This document shows, one piece after another, positions 11,065 through 23,456 of a stretch of 64,000 bases of DNA. Below the pieces are notes generated by a model. The model did not search any database, had not been told where the DNA came from, and saw only the letters and a program-made list of their open reading frames with translations. The DNA comes from Multifurca ochricompacta (Eukaryota; Basidiomycota; Agaricomycetes; Russulales; Russulaceae), in NCBI GenBank assembly GCA_022496185.1, contig WTXG01000018.1:186001-250000 (forward strand). Direction: 5' to 3'. How positions within the stretch are numbered: position 1 is the stretch's first letter; each line of letters starts with the position of its first letter. A program made the translations under genes and the position numbers.

Positions 11065-11882
11065 ATGGCACCTCCCAACATTATTCTTTATGACGTCCCG
11101 TCTGCGACCCCGGAAGCATGGGCTCCCAACATATGGCGAATACGGTACGCGTTTCGGTAACATTCCATTCGCTTCATCGACCTTATCATTCGCCTTTTTC
11201 TGAGGTTTGTGCTCAACTACAAGCGTTTACCTTACCGTACAGTCTGGATTGAATACAGCGATGTGGAACGGACTTTGCGCTCCATCGGTGCCCCTCCTGC
11301 TTCCATAGGTCGAGATGACCGGCCTGTATACGCACTCCCCGCCATTTTGATACCTCAGCGGCCACCTGAATCACCCATAGTTCTCACCACGGCCAGCGTC
11401 ATTGTTGAGTACTTAGAAATGGCATTTCCAGCACGGCCGGTATTCCCGGAGGGATCCACGGCGCTTCAAGTCGTCTTTGTGCATTACCTAAACGATGTTG
11501 TGGTCAAGCCTCTCCTCTCCATCATGGTTCCTCTTAGCCACATACGACTTCCTGAGCACGTACAGGCTCATATCCGGGGACCTGCTATGGCAGGTATGCC
11601 GGGATACCTCCGCCAGGACCGCAGCGCGAGAGAGCATGGCTAGCTGTGAAAGAGAAGTTTGACTTCCTAGCTGCGCTGCTTGACAAAAACAACGGTGTGG
11701 ACGGTGATGGTCTTGTTGTGATGGGTCGCGAACTCTCATATGCAGACTTCGTTATCTGTTCAGTGCTTCTTTGGGTCGAACGTGTCTCGCCGCATGATGG
11801 ATGGACGCGGATGAGACAGTGGAGTAACGGACGGTGGGTACGACTGTGGGATCGATGTAAAGATTATATGGACGTACTGTGA
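11065..11882 (+). CDS. Glutathione S-transferase-like protein
   Basis: Exon 1 (11065-11144) encodes MAPPNIILYDVPSATPEAWA then NIWRIR, joined to exon 2 (from 11205) FVLNYKRLPYRTVWIEYSD, the thioredoxin-fold start of fungal GSTs. VYALPAILIP and VLTTASVIVEYLEMAFPARP give the GSH-binding cis-Pro and S-T/A-x-I-xx-YLE elements. The helical C-domain reads VKEKFDFLAALLDKN, VVMGRELSYADFVICSVLL and ends RWVRLWDRCKDYMDVL. The frame changes between HVQAHIRGPAM (before 11592) and PPPGPQRERAWLAV. A canonical 65-nt intron (11560 to about 11624) would join LPEH to RERAW but drop about 21 residues; a one-base loss near 11590 would keep them. Role: conjugation or reduction of electrophiles, substrate unknown. 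Confidence 0.75.
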
Positions 11883-12067
11883 TGTTTGAAGCATCCGTCG
11901 GTAGTATTGGAGATATTATAGTAATCAAATTTCAGCTAGAGTCTTGTCTTTCTTTCTTTTCTGAACTCTCGACCGATTTTATTTTATTTACATGGTGCGA
12001 GAATGACAATCCCGCGTCCGCCATTCAGTTCAGCTGATGGGCGTCTCTTCATTCGTACATCCACTAC

Positions 12068-15000
12068 ATGGCCTCACCTACTTCATCCTATGCCCCTTCT
12101 TCCTCCGCAGTAACAATCCCAACCCCAGGCAAATCTATTCTAAAGCGCACTCAGCCTACTCAGCAGTCATTTTTTTCTCGCATCTCGAAATTTCTTCCCA
12201 CTCAGGCCCAACCTCAGGTGACCGCAGGAGATGAGACGAGAACCCTCAAAAGAGCCCACTTTATCCTACCTGAATTGGCTACTGTCTATCCGATATCTGC
12301 GGCGAATCCACCTTCAACACCAACGCTTAAGGAAGAGAAGAGGTCTATAGAACAACGCGAAGCAGAGCGTCGGCGACGAGTTATACGAGGGAACTCTACA
12401 AGCCAAGGAGGAGGAGACTCCGATGAGTGGTGGAGCCTCGAGAAGGTCGAATCCTTTTACAGAGAGTGCTGTGCGAGCAGAGATGATCCTCCGTCAGCAG
12501 AGATCTCTGTTTCGTTCAAGGTAACTCCTCACCCATTATTCCGTACGTACACGTCTGATTATCGGCCAGAATGCCTCAAAGATATCACCGCGAACTGTTG
12601 ATTTCTCCGGTGTCCAACTAAACCCTACTTCAGCAGCAATACTCTCTGATGTATTCACAATCGAATGGGGCTTGCGAGATTGACATTCAAGGAGTGTGGC
12701 TTAGACGACCGAGTCCGTCAGGTACATTCTTGCACTTTTAATCTTACTGATCAAGTTGCGCAGATATTGAAACCGATTCTACACGCCCTTCTCATTCCGG
12801 GAACACTCACCTTTCTGTCTGTTGCCTCAAATCGACGTCTGAAAGCGCCAGCGTTCCGCTTGATCGGTGCCTTCATGACAAAGGCACGTAACGCCCATGA
12901 CGGGGATCGGCTGTAGGCTGATGCTTTGCAGGCGAAAACCCTCCAGTTTCTCGACCTTTCACAGAATTCGTTGGACAAGCGATCGATTGAGTACATCGCG
13001 AATGCTCTCCCTCAAGCCGCTGAACCTGGCCTGTCATCCATAAAGTTGGATGATTGTTTTCTCAAGCCACAGGCGTTGGAGGCACTGGGTACGTCAGCGC
13101 GTAAGGTATTTACTCACGGCTTCGCTAACTAGGGAGTAGCGCATACGGTACGGACATCGTCGCTTCGAAACATATCCCTGCGGTATAATCGCATCAATGC
13201 AGCGGGCGCTGTTGCAATCGCGCTGATGATACGTGACTACCCAGACGTTGTTTCAGGCGGTATCACGCCCGCATCATCTGCACCATCTACGCCCCCCATG
13301 TCCCCGGCAGCGAGTTCGCCAACACAATTGCCCAACACAACAGGGCCAGCACCATCCACTGTACCGTTACGACCGGCTAGCGTGCTTCCTCCTCCACGGC
13401 ATCCGATGCAGACCCTACAGCCAACATATACTCCGTACATCCCCCGTTCACGCCGCGGGCCCCCTGCAACTGCAGCAACGATGGGCGACCCGCTTTCGGC
13501 AACAGGGCAGCCAATCCCTTTGATTACGTCGTCGGCTCAGGGTGGCGTTACAGCGCGGCACCCTGTACCGCCTTCAACCACACTGGGCACATATCAAGAC
13601 CACGGTCCGAGTGCCGCGTTGCTTGACAAGGTAAGGGCACTCGATGCCCTGCCGCGGTTAGGCGCACTTAGGACCTTAGACCTTCGAGGCAATGACATTC
13701 GAGTGAGCTTTGAACGCATGATGCTTGGGAACGTCTTTTGAAGTATTGCAGGGCGGGATTACTTACATCGCACAAGTTCTCAAGCGCAACCGAACGCTTA
13801 AGGTATTAAACCTCAGTGAGAACAAGCTGGAGGTAACTGGGCTGGTGGCTATCGCGGAAGCATTGGTCCGTTTTGACACAATGTATGAGCTCCCTGCGCT
13901 AACTCAGATACCTAGAAATACAATTCTTGTCTCGAGACACTTGACCTTAGCAAGAACCCGTGCTGTGGGCCAGGACTTGATGGGGTATGTACAATTTATT
14001 GTCCCACATCGACTCTTTAACACATGGGGTTTCAGGTCCAATCCCTACGCACAGCGTTCACCCTCAACACAGCGCTGAAGCGGTTATTCCTATCGTCAAC
14101 GGGCCTTTTGTCAGCGGGGGCCATCGCCTTGGCCGAGTTCCTTCCAGAATCGGTGTCATTGCTCCACCTCGACCTCACTATGAACACGCTTGATTTGGCG
14201 GGTGTCATGGCACTTAGCTCAGGTTTAAAGGGAAATCACGTGATGCGTTGTCTGGATCTCAATATTCCACCGGATGATGAGGCGTTGGCTCGGTATGTTT
14301 TACCGCGTTTGCGCAAAGGCTTCTTTAATGGGCCCGTCACTCCGCAGGATGTGTCGTGATATCTTGAACACATGCATACGCAATACTGAGGAAGCAGAGC
14401 GCAGCGCGCAACCGCCTTCGGCAACCGGTACTAGCGGCCGTGGGCAGGGAAAAGGAGTTTGGGGTATGATTGAGGAGAGCAAGCTTGCCAAGACGTTCCG
14501 CAAGGACGAGGAGAAGAAGGTCGAGTCTTGCAGCCCTCGTAAACCCCCGGAAAGTTTGCTTATCTCGGAAGCCGCACAGAACGAGGATGAGACTGTAGCA
14601 CAGGCACAGCTGTACAAAGAGCAGCTTCAGGAATTGCTAACTCACTCAACACCTACACTGGAGGGATATGGATCCAAAAAGCAGGTGGATTCCGAGCTTA
14701 TCAAACGGACAAAGGCGTTTTTACCTTCTCTTGCGGAGATCATTCGAACCTCTTCAGAATCTACTCGCCTGGATGAACTCCTCTACCTGAACGATGCACT
14801 TATATCCCTCCTCGCCCGCGCTTCTCCAAAGCCACGTATTAGCCTCCAAGGCCTGGGAATAGAATTGAACGGGTTAAGAGATCCGCCGACTGGTGCTCAT
14901 GGTGCCAATAACGGCTTTCTCGACAACCAAATTGTTCCAAGCGGCAATACTGAAGGGGTAACGGACGAAGATGTTCTATCTACACCACGGTTAGACAAAG

Positions 15001-15668
15001 GCAAAGGAAAGGCTCCTCCAGAGCCGGAAATTGTTGAGCCCGTGCTGAGCACCGCCGGTTTTACGGCAGCGGATTCGGATGAAGAAGAGACAGACCATAC
15101 AGTGGCGCAGGGGGAGGATGACGTTCGTTCACCCACTGATCGGTGAGCTACCTGTTTCACGTACGTTCCGCTCTGCCACTAAATACATAACTTTGATAAT
15201 TTAGTTCGAGGAGTTGGGTCGCTGAGGAGGGGGAAATATTCCGTAAAGGTAATAAATTATTGGGTCCGGAGGAAATGGAAGGCGAATATGCTGGAGAAGA
15301 GTTGCGGATTGAGGTGGGCGCTTCTCGTTCAAGAGATCTGCAAAATTACTGACATAACGGCCTCTAAGCTACTGGAGGCTCGAGTTGAACGACCTCCTCC
15401 GCGCGCTATTCTGGATGATCTATCACTTGCGCTGGATACTTCGGCTGCCAGTTTAAACTCCCCGGCTTTAGAAGGGTCGCCAAAGCCACTCCCGTCACCA
15501 TACATTCCACGTCGATCTTCGCCGTCTTCCATCATGTCGCCTACCCAGCTATCAGTACCAGAGAACGGCGCAACTGAGAGTCCAAATTCCGCACCTCTCC
15601 TGTCGCCAGCTCCGCGACCCCACATATCACGGAAAAAGGAGTCTAGCTCATCGTTTGAATCCCGGTGA
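12068..15668 (+). CDS. Large leucine-rich-repeat (RNI-like) protein, PPP1R37-like
   Basis: Starts MASPTSSYAPSSSAVTIPTP with GKSILKR soon after. A disordered lead is followed by KRAHFILPELATVYPIS, then ribonuclease-inhibitor-type LRRs across several exons: LARLTFKECGLDD, LTFLSVASNRRL, LQFLDLSQNSLDKRSIEYIA, LSSIKLDDCFLKPQALEAL, LRNISLRYNRINAAGAVAIA, LRTLDLRGNDIR, LKVLNLSENKLEVTGLVAIA, LKRLFLSSTGLLSAGAIALA and LLHLDLTMNTLDLAGVMALS. A Pro/Ser-rich insert (about 13260-13600) interrupts the repeats. The C-terminal part has a helical stretch (LLYLNDALISLLARASPK) that vaguely recalls GAT domains, and acidic and Ser/Pro segments. About 1,000 residues. LRR/RNI domains bind proteins; PP1 regulation is only suggested by overall layout. 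Confidence 0.72.
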
Positions 15669-16455
15669 AAGCAATGTCATCGTCGCTGCGCTACTCAATC
15701 GCATTGATCGCCTATGCCTTGGTTTGATACCTCGGATAATTGCTACCTACACTAGAGCTGCTCTGTCGCAAATCAGTTATCATTGCCAGTGACTTCGATA
15801 TGCACGCCGATATTCTGACGAAACGCTCAATCTTGCATTGCACTTTCGCGCTACATTCGGCATGGTTTCGTCTTGCACACGACATCAACTGATTTAGTTG
15901 TACAACAACCCATTTTTAATGTAGCTTGGTCAGTTAACTCACGATTTTTTTATCACCTTGCACCACGACAATAAAAGAATTAGCTAATAACACACGAGTA
16001 GCTGAAGCATACGACAGTTTCATCCTTTGTTCCGGTTTACTCGGCCCCAGCGTCGGATCATCAACTAGTGGACTACGGCAGCTCAACCCTAGGACTTGTT
16101 TATAGACTTTGTCAAAGGTGAAGGGGACTGTATGGATCGTGACAATTCGATCGCGCTGCTAGCATTAGTAAGGTCATACAAGACTGGAGGGATCCGGAAG
16201 AACGCCTTCACCGACTACACGCCAAGGATATCAGTGCTTGTGTTAGAAGTCCACACAAACGAATAAGGCGATGGACCGCGATGATAGACGATCAAATAGA
16301 AAACCCCATGCATTGATACGTGCCAGGACGAGGGCATGTCCATACATCATCGAGATACAGATAATATCAACTACCTTCAGTGCATTTGTCAGTTTCAGTT
16401 CATATACATATGACAGCAAGCCGCAAAGACGCTAATTTGAAATCCTGGTAGATTA
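15669..16455. other. Spacer between convergent genes
   Basis: Lies between the 3' end of the LRR gene and the stop of calmodulin. It should hold both 3' UTRs. No open frame or repeat of note. Confidence 0.5.
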
Positions 16456-17328
<873 letters not shown>

Positions 17329-17528
17329 TTTCAGAAAACGAGTTCTACTTTGAGAAGTTGAACGAACGAATAGACTAACAGTGTAGGAAGAGGGCAAGAT
17401 GTAGATGTTGTAGATGTGTGTGTACAGTGTAAGAGGTTTAATTAGATAGTATTTTTATAAGGGCCATCGACGGGGATCGAACCAGTTCGGTCCGTAGCGC
17501 ACAATACAATCAATTAACACTTTTATGT

Positions 17529-19101
17529 CTACCAGTCCTCCTCCTCCTCTTCTTCCTCGTCACTGTCTCCTAACTTCTTGTTACGTTGCATTAGCGCAGC
17601 CGCAAGTGCTGCTGTTAGATCACCACCTGTCGCACTACCTCCGCTACTCTCAGAGCTTGTCGCGAGCGCAGCAGGGGAAGGTGGGGGTGGAGGCCCATCA
17701 GTCTTGCGGAGAGAGTGCACTCCCTTACCCTGGATTGATGCCAAAAGGTCCGCACGACCCAATGGTAATGAATTAGGCACACCCGTCACTTGTGCACTTC
17801 CCCCTGATGGAGGTGGTGGTGGTGGTGGGGGAGGAGGTGGGGGTGGTATCCCACTAACTTGAGGTGGTGGTGGCGGCGGAGGAGGAGGTGGTGGTGGTGC
17901 GAGCTCAAAGTTGGTCGTCGGGGGAGGTGGTGGCGGTACAGGCGGAGGCCCGGTTCTTCCAGGCGGAGGGGGCGCAGGGGGCGCAGGTACAGCCGACCGG
18001 CCAGGGGGCGGCGGCGGTGGCGGCGGCGGCGCAGTTGGTGCGACTGAAGTAGGGCGCGAAGGGGGCGCAGGTGGTATGGGTGCTGCCGCTGCCGAGGTTC
18101 GTGAGGGTGGAGGTGGGGCGCGTGGTGGTTGCTGGGAAGTAATGGGTATAGGCGTGACGCTTGCAGGAGATGAGGGGGCTGGAGGAGTGCCGCGAGAAGG
18201 CGGGGGTGGGGGTGGGGGTGGGGGCGGAGGGGCTATTGTTGAAGAAGTTGAATCCTGTTGGGCATGCCCTGTTCGTCGAGGTGCAGGCGGTGGCGGGGGC
18301 TTCTTCTTCGGTCCCCCATTGGCAGTGGCTTCACTCTTCTGAGCGTCGCGCACGAAACTTTTGATAAAGTCCATGTTCTCCGCAATGACAGCCTCGTCGA
18401 CCCCATGGGCATGGAGGTCACCAAGGAAAGCAACCCAGGATGGGTCCACGCCAGAAGACGTGAAGCCCTTCTCCGCATCATAACCCATGTGAGCGACATG
18501 GACGAAGGACCCCATCGTCGGCGCAGAGATAAGGGATTTGTCTATCGTGCCCCCCTTTGTTATACTCTTCTTCTTTGGGGTTACTGAGTCGGCTTTTGCT
18601 TTCACTGTGAGACATCCATCAGTCGATGTTGGGATGTTGGAAGGATAGGGGTGAAAGCGTACGCTTAATCTCTTTGCGATTAGACACCTGCTTATAAAAG
18701 TTCTTCGCATCACCCTCAGCAGGGAATACGATACCAATCATGCATTCCTGCCCTCTAGCATGTCAGTCAATAGTATAGAATGGCTTTGTATCACGCACAT
18801 CGCCTGCGAAGGAATGAAAGAAAGGGCGATCTTGATAGTATTCGAAACCTTTGTATATCTCATGCTCCCAAAGTACACCACGGGTGCCTATAAGGTCAAC
18901 CAAGCAGAAGAAGTGAGCGCCTCGGGTACGGTCTGCTATGAGTACGAGGGCGCCTTGAAGGCCACCATATGACCATGAGTAGGGATCGAGGTAAGCAAAG
19001 TAAAGACGGGCGAGAGAAGCAGCTAAGATTTTTGTTGGCTTTGGAATGACCAACCTTACTCGATTTTTCTCGTCAGTTGATAGAGTGGATGAGGAAGGCA
19101 T
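17529..19101 (-). CDS. LAS17: Wiskott-Aldrich syndrome protein homologue (WASP/Las17), Arp2/3 activator
   Basis: Starts MPSSSTLSTDEKNRVRLVIP. The WH1/EVH1 domain covers about residues 1-125 (TKILAASLARLYFAYLD, WSYGGLQGALVLI, FFCLVDLIGTRGVLWEHEIY, EYYQDRPFFHSFAGD). A CRIB/GBD motif follows (ISAPTMGSFVHVAHMGYD), so Cdc42 or Rac binding is likely, unlike yeast Las17. Then comes a long run of polyproline blocks, a WH2 actin-binding motif (RADLLASIQGKGVHSLRK), a central segment (GGDLTAALAAALMQRNKKL) and an acidic tail ending in DSDEEEEEEEDW with the Trp typical for Arp2/3 binding. It drives branched actin at endocytic patches. All functional parts are present. The Pro-rich region is encoded by imperfect GGT/GGA repeats on the plus strand. 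Confidence 0.95.
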
Positions 19102-19923
19102 TGGATTGATTGTACTTGTTTGCCTCCCCCACTTGAGCACGGAATTTTCCGATTCTTACAAACAACATGAAGTCAGGAGCAGCAATACTCTGTTTGTGTT
19201 GTCTTCTTCACATTCACATTTGACCCGCTAGAATATATATTTTAAAAGAAAAGCAATGACCCTGCGGACCTCGCCAACAATCCACAGTCCGACCACAATT
19301 TGAATTCACAGCATGGGACGATGCTCGGGATCCTTACATCCTCTGAGGGTACATCTTGAAAGTATTGATTAACCCAAGGCATGCTCTCCTAAACCCAATC
19401 CAATATTGTATTGAAGAATGTGTTTGTAGACTCGCGAAGAGTTGCGCACCCGGGCAGCAGAGCTAAACCGTAAACAGTGAACTATCAGATACCCTGAGGG
19501 TGAAGTGCTGCGGCGATGAACTTGAATCTGAGAATGTAATATTTATACATTTCGACGCAGTTCTATGACGTGACACGTGACGCGTGACTCACAAGAACGT
19601 GTAACGCGTTCCATAAAAAGTTAGTAGTATAGTAAAGAGATATGATAAGGACATAAAGTCATAGCTGCATCACAGCTATGTTATAGTGATATAATATCTA
19701 CGTCATGTAATGAGATAAACTAGAACACAAGGAGGGGAGGGGTTGCGCCCTCAGTAATATATAATCAGAAGGTCCTAGGTGTCATCTGATATCCAGAAGT
19801 CAATCAGAAACCAAACGTGTGGTTTGTTCTTCATTGTTGCTTGCCGGCTTCTGTCATGTCCGCCCCTCCGAAAAGTCACAACGCAAGCGCAGCATCCATG
19901 ATACTCCCGCCGACCTGACTAAG
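19102..19923. other. AT-rich spacer with CGTGAC-type repeats
   Basis: Promoter side of WASP and upstream region of nuclease copy B. No gene supported. A cluster of E-box-like words sits at 19564-19612 (separate entry). A run of A/T-rich, low-complexity sequence lies at 19615-19700. Confidence 0.45.
19564..19612. promoter_or_regulatory. Cluster of CACGTG/CGTGAC words
   Basis: Within 49 bp the word TGACGTGACACGTGACGCGT and a further ACGTGTAACGCG occur, giving one perfect E-box (CACGTG), one TGACGT (CRE-like) and repeated CGTGAC/ACGCG. It lies between WASP and nuclease copy B. bHLH or bZIP binding is possible; no direct evidence. Confidence 0.35.
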
Positions 19924-21122
19924 ATGCAGCTGGCCAGACAGCGATTATCGGCATTGCAGGAAGAGTTGGGGGGCATTGAAGAAACTGAGGTTGAAATGAC
20001 GGAGATCATGAAGCACGTCGACGCCCTACAGAGTATTCTTGGCAGTACAAAGAAGCTCGTGAGTTAAATCGTTAAATGATTTTGTGTCTCTTATCTCAAA
20101 CACCTATAAGAAAATTTCGTTTTCCTCAGTGTCACGATCCCAACTCACAGAGATGGGACTGAAGCGAATACGTTTCCGGCTGAATGATGTTGCATTGGAT
20201 GCGCGCATTGCAACTTCATCTATTGATTCAAAACACATAGATGCTCTTTGCTTGCAACTCACTCAAATCCATCGCTCAGCAAGTAGGAGAGTAAGTTTAA
20301 CTCAGTCACACATTACGCATGCTATATAATGACTGTTTGCAGTTCGAAGCAGGTGCTTGAATGATCCTTGACGCCATTCTCTTGACAATTGCCGACATCT
20401 CTCTTGATGTGACAGAAAAACTCCCTGTAGCAATCTTCCCAGAGATGCGAATTGCATCTGGCGATGGCGTGTTGGTGAAGAATACTGTTACCCAGTTTGA
20501 AGTGTGGCTCACCGGCAACGTTGATTATGGGGTCTGCACCTATAAAGATGAGGCAGATCGCGGTATGACCTGTTTAATTAATTTCTTACACAATGTCACC
20601 TCGACAATCTTTTCCAGCTACGGTTCTCGAAGCACCGCTAGGGGAACTTATGATGTACACTGGAAATTGTATCATGCTGGTCGAAGCGAAGCGTGATAAG
20701 GAAATGTTCATTGATAGTATGCCGGAAGCTACTAGTCAGGCTATCGCTTTGAGCGAGGTAACCGGGTGCGTGTTCAATTTCTTCGCCTTTGGCATCACTG
20801 ATTACCATGTACTTAGTATTAACACTGTTCGGTATTGTTTGTCCGATGGTACCAAATGGATGTTTCACGTGTACACCAGTGATGGCCAAGGAAACCGCAT
20901 CTCGTATGAAGGCCCCGTACTCACAATTGCACAGCCACACCTTGAAGACTTCAAGAAAGATGTACGACGCGTTGTGGAGTTATTGTATCATTGGGTATGT
21001 CTGGATCCAAATGCTGAGTTGTAACAACAACAATATTTGCCTTTTTTTCCATATATTCACAGCTAAGAACTGATGTTCATATCAAGGATGATCCCCTCGC
21101 ACTGTTTAATGTTATATCTTGA
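19924..21122 (+). pseudogene. PD-(D/E)XK nuclease-like gene, copy B (probably decayed)
   Basis: Nearly the same as copy A from GGNVDYG-type segment to the end (NCIMLVEAKRDKEM, CLSDGTKWMFHVYTS, last exon LRTDVHIKDDPLALFNVIS). Start taken at ATG 19924 (MQLARQRLSALQEELGGIEE); an upstream ATG at 19857 leads to a stop. This copy keeps a further exon at about 20131-20290 (QLTEMGLKRIRFRLNDVALD) that copy A lacks, but that exon is out of phase with the first exon. At 20358-20360 it reads TGA where copy A has CGA (177-179), stopping the chain before the nuclease fold. A shorter product could start at ATG 20361 and would keep the D...ExK motif, so loss of function is probable, not proven. Confidence 0.55.
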
Positions 21123-21175
21123 GTCGATACCTATGTCTTCCCACGCGCTGCCAACCGATTCTGTCACCTAAATTA

Positions 21176-21195
21176 AAATAAATAAATAAATAAAT
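21176..21195. repeat. (AAAT)n microsatellite
   Basis: Five AAAT-type units directly after nuclease copy B, in the spacer before PUP3. Ordinary simple repeat. Confidence 0.8.
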
Positions 21196-21317
21196 TGTTT
21201 TTAAATCATCACGTGATGACTTGCCTTGGTATCGGATCGGGATAATTTAAAGCAAGCGAGCGACGCGCAAGCCCAAGTAACCCTCCCATTCCTCATTCTT
21301 ATTCTCCATTTTCAAAA

Positions 21318-22173
21318 ATGGTACGTACGCTTTTCGTATGAGTATATGTGTAGTTAAATCATTCGTCTGCAGTCTATAATGGAACATAACGGTGGATCGG
21401 TCATCGCGATGGCCGGCAAAGACTGTGTCGCCATCGCGAGTGACTTACGTCTTGGTGCAGGTGCAATGACTGTAGCATTGAACTTCGAAAAGGTCAGCCA
21501 TAGTCCGTCATCGTTACAGGACGCTACTTACGTGCACGCAATCGCCTGCATAGATCTTTCCCGTGACCGACAGGATATACATGGGTCTTACAGGTCTTGC
21601 TACCGATATCATAACTCTGTACGCTACTTTCGATAATACCTCCCATGAAGTATGACACTTACGGCCGTGATCATCCAGCCGTGATCGGTTCAGGTACCTC
21701 GTAAACATGTTCACAATCAAAGAATCTCGCGCCATCGAACCGTCCACCTATGCTCACTTAGTCTCCAGCACACTCTATTCAAGACGCTTTGGGCCATACT
21801 TCACCGAGCCAGTACTCGCTGGGCTCGAACGCACACCCTCGGGCGGGTTCAAGCCATATATTGCCGGCGCGGACCTCATCGGCTGCCTAAACTTTGCAGA
21901 GGACTTTATTGTAGCAGGGACCGCGTCTGATAAGCTATTTGGTGTAGCAGAAGGACTATGGGAGCCAGACCTTGGCCCGGAAGACCTTTTTGAGACGATC
22001 AGCCAAACATTGCTCAACGCTGTTGACCGAGACGCGTACTCAGGTTGGGGAGCCATCGTGTATATAATGTGAGTTTGGTACAATATTCATGCTTCATCAC
22101 TCGTCCTTCTCTAAAACTCTACAGTACTCCAGAAAAGGTCATCACACGCACGCTGAAGGGAAGGATGGATTAA
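21318..22173 (+). CDS. PUP3: 20S proteasome subunit beta type-3
   Basis: Five exons: 21318-21320 (ATG only), 21373-21492, 21554-21618, 21679-22068 and 22125-22173, summing to 209 codons with stop. The protein reads MSIMEHNGGSVIAMAGKDC, DRIYMGLTGLATDIITLRDR, FRYLVNMFTIKESRAIEP, YSRRFGPYFTEPVLAGLER, ADLIGCLNFAEDFIVAGTAS, LWEPDLGPEDLFETISQTLL and ends VITRTLKGRMD. This fits Pup3/PSMB3 along its whole length. Beta-3 is a structural, catalytically inactive ring subunit and lacks the N-terminal Thr, as here. The start-codon-only first exon sits before SIM, with an intron of 52 nt. Confidence 0.95.
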
Positions 22174-22402
22174 TGCACTGCTACCGTCCGGCATGTGGAT
22201 TTTTCTTGGAGGATAGCATAACGAACATTCTGTACACTTATGAGCGAGGTGCAAGCCATAATTGTTGCCCAGGACTACGCCCGGGGGTGCTAATGGCTCT
22301 ATTAGCGGAGCAGTGCACGTTACGACGGAGCGGTGGAGTTTCGTGTGCCGTCTCAGCCTGCGTACTGATGACCATGAGTAAGTTGTCTGGGTCTCTCCGA
22401 TG

Positions 22403-23456
22403 TCAGGCTGGGAACGCCGGGACTTTGACAGGCGGACACTGTTGCAATGTTTCTTCTACACGATCAAAAAGAGCGGCACGCCTACGCTCTACGCTTGATG
22501 TGATTAGTACCTCACTCGCGTAGAAGGAAGAAACTACGGGCATTAACTTACTGCGAACGTTGGTAGTCGGTATAATAGACCAGGCGAGTGTGCTCGCGGC
22601 GATCACAGTGCATGAGATCCAGACGGCATGTGGCTGCGATGCCCCAGCAAATAGAACCACGGTCACGAGCAAACAAAGGGATCCCCCTGCCAATGACGCT
22701 ACAGGAACTTGTCCAAGGCCCTCCACCTTGACGTGGGGTAGGATCCACCACATCGGGTTGCGAAACAGAGCCGTCTTTTGGAAAGAGTGCGAGCCCAGGG
22801 CGTCGAGAGCGGCGGTTGCCGCAGCCTCGATCTCTGTGATATTCTCTGTCCTCTGCATGCCGAACCTGCCATCCTCAGCGAGCAACGCTGTGGCGCGCGA
22901 GATGACGCGTATTGTATGAGTGAGAAACGCATGGGAGCGCGGGTCGGTAGAAAGATCTGCGCCCCGCTTTTGTAGCTCGCCCAATTCGTGGCGCGCGCCG
23001 TTGATTTGGGTGGTGAGACGCGCAGCGAGGTTGTGCGTGCGTCGGATGGTGTGCTGCAGCAGAAGAGCGCGGGCTACGCCCGTGCTTGTACCAATGAGAT
23101 CGAGAGTGAGGCCAACAAAGCCGAACCAGTTTGTGGCTCTGCCAAGGGGATTGTGGTTGGAACCATATATGACGGAAATCATCTGTGCTTGGACACCCGC
23201 GATGAACGCACCCTGGACGTGAATGAGTACCCTATGAAGCGAGTTCCAGATTATGAATGGGTGACACGCACAACTGCGATTAGGGCATTGATAGTGTCGA
23301 GGAGTGCCTATTACCGTCGGTCTCTTTCTGCAAATTCACAACGGGTGCCTTGACTTCAAGTTCGTCAAGAAAATGGGCGATGGCGGCAAGTTGATCAGTA
23401 GATGACTGGCGTAAAGGTTTGTTAGCATCAGTCCTGCCACGTCTTGGAGAACTCAT
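22403..23456 (-). CDS. Putative multi-pass membrane protein, unknown function
   Basis: Start MSSPRRGRTDANKPLRQSST at 23456; the first part reads DQLAAIAHFLDELEVKAP, then an unresolved junction around 23240-23330 leads to VQGAFIAGVQAQMISVIYGS. The main exon ends at 22403 (KVPAFPA). Hydrophobic segments: NWFGFVGLTLDLIGTSTGVA, PVASLAGGSLCLLVTVVLFA and VWISCTVIAASTLAWSI. Between the first and second is a long helical region with HNLAARLTTQINGARHELGE. No catalytic motif. I do not recognise the family; it resembles fungal hypothetical proteins with three to four TM helices. About 300 residues. Confidence 0.6.

Noticed and set aside
17461..17510. tRNA-like T-arm (GGTTCGATCCCCG on the minus strand)
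   Set aside because: No matching acceptor stem or D-arm within 75 nt, and the T-stem has a mismatch; probably chance or a worn fragment.
17811..18240. Long plus-strand Gly/Arg-rich open frames
   Set aside because: They are the reverse complement of the polyproline region of WASP.
21619..21693. Frameshift in PUP3 after DIITL
   Set aside because: A GTACGC donor at 21619 with acceptor at 21678 restores RDRFRYLVNMF in frame with the family.
22560..23353. Plus-strand open frames over the membrane-protein gene
   Set aside because: The minus-strand frame has membrane segments and a longer coherent product; these are shadows.
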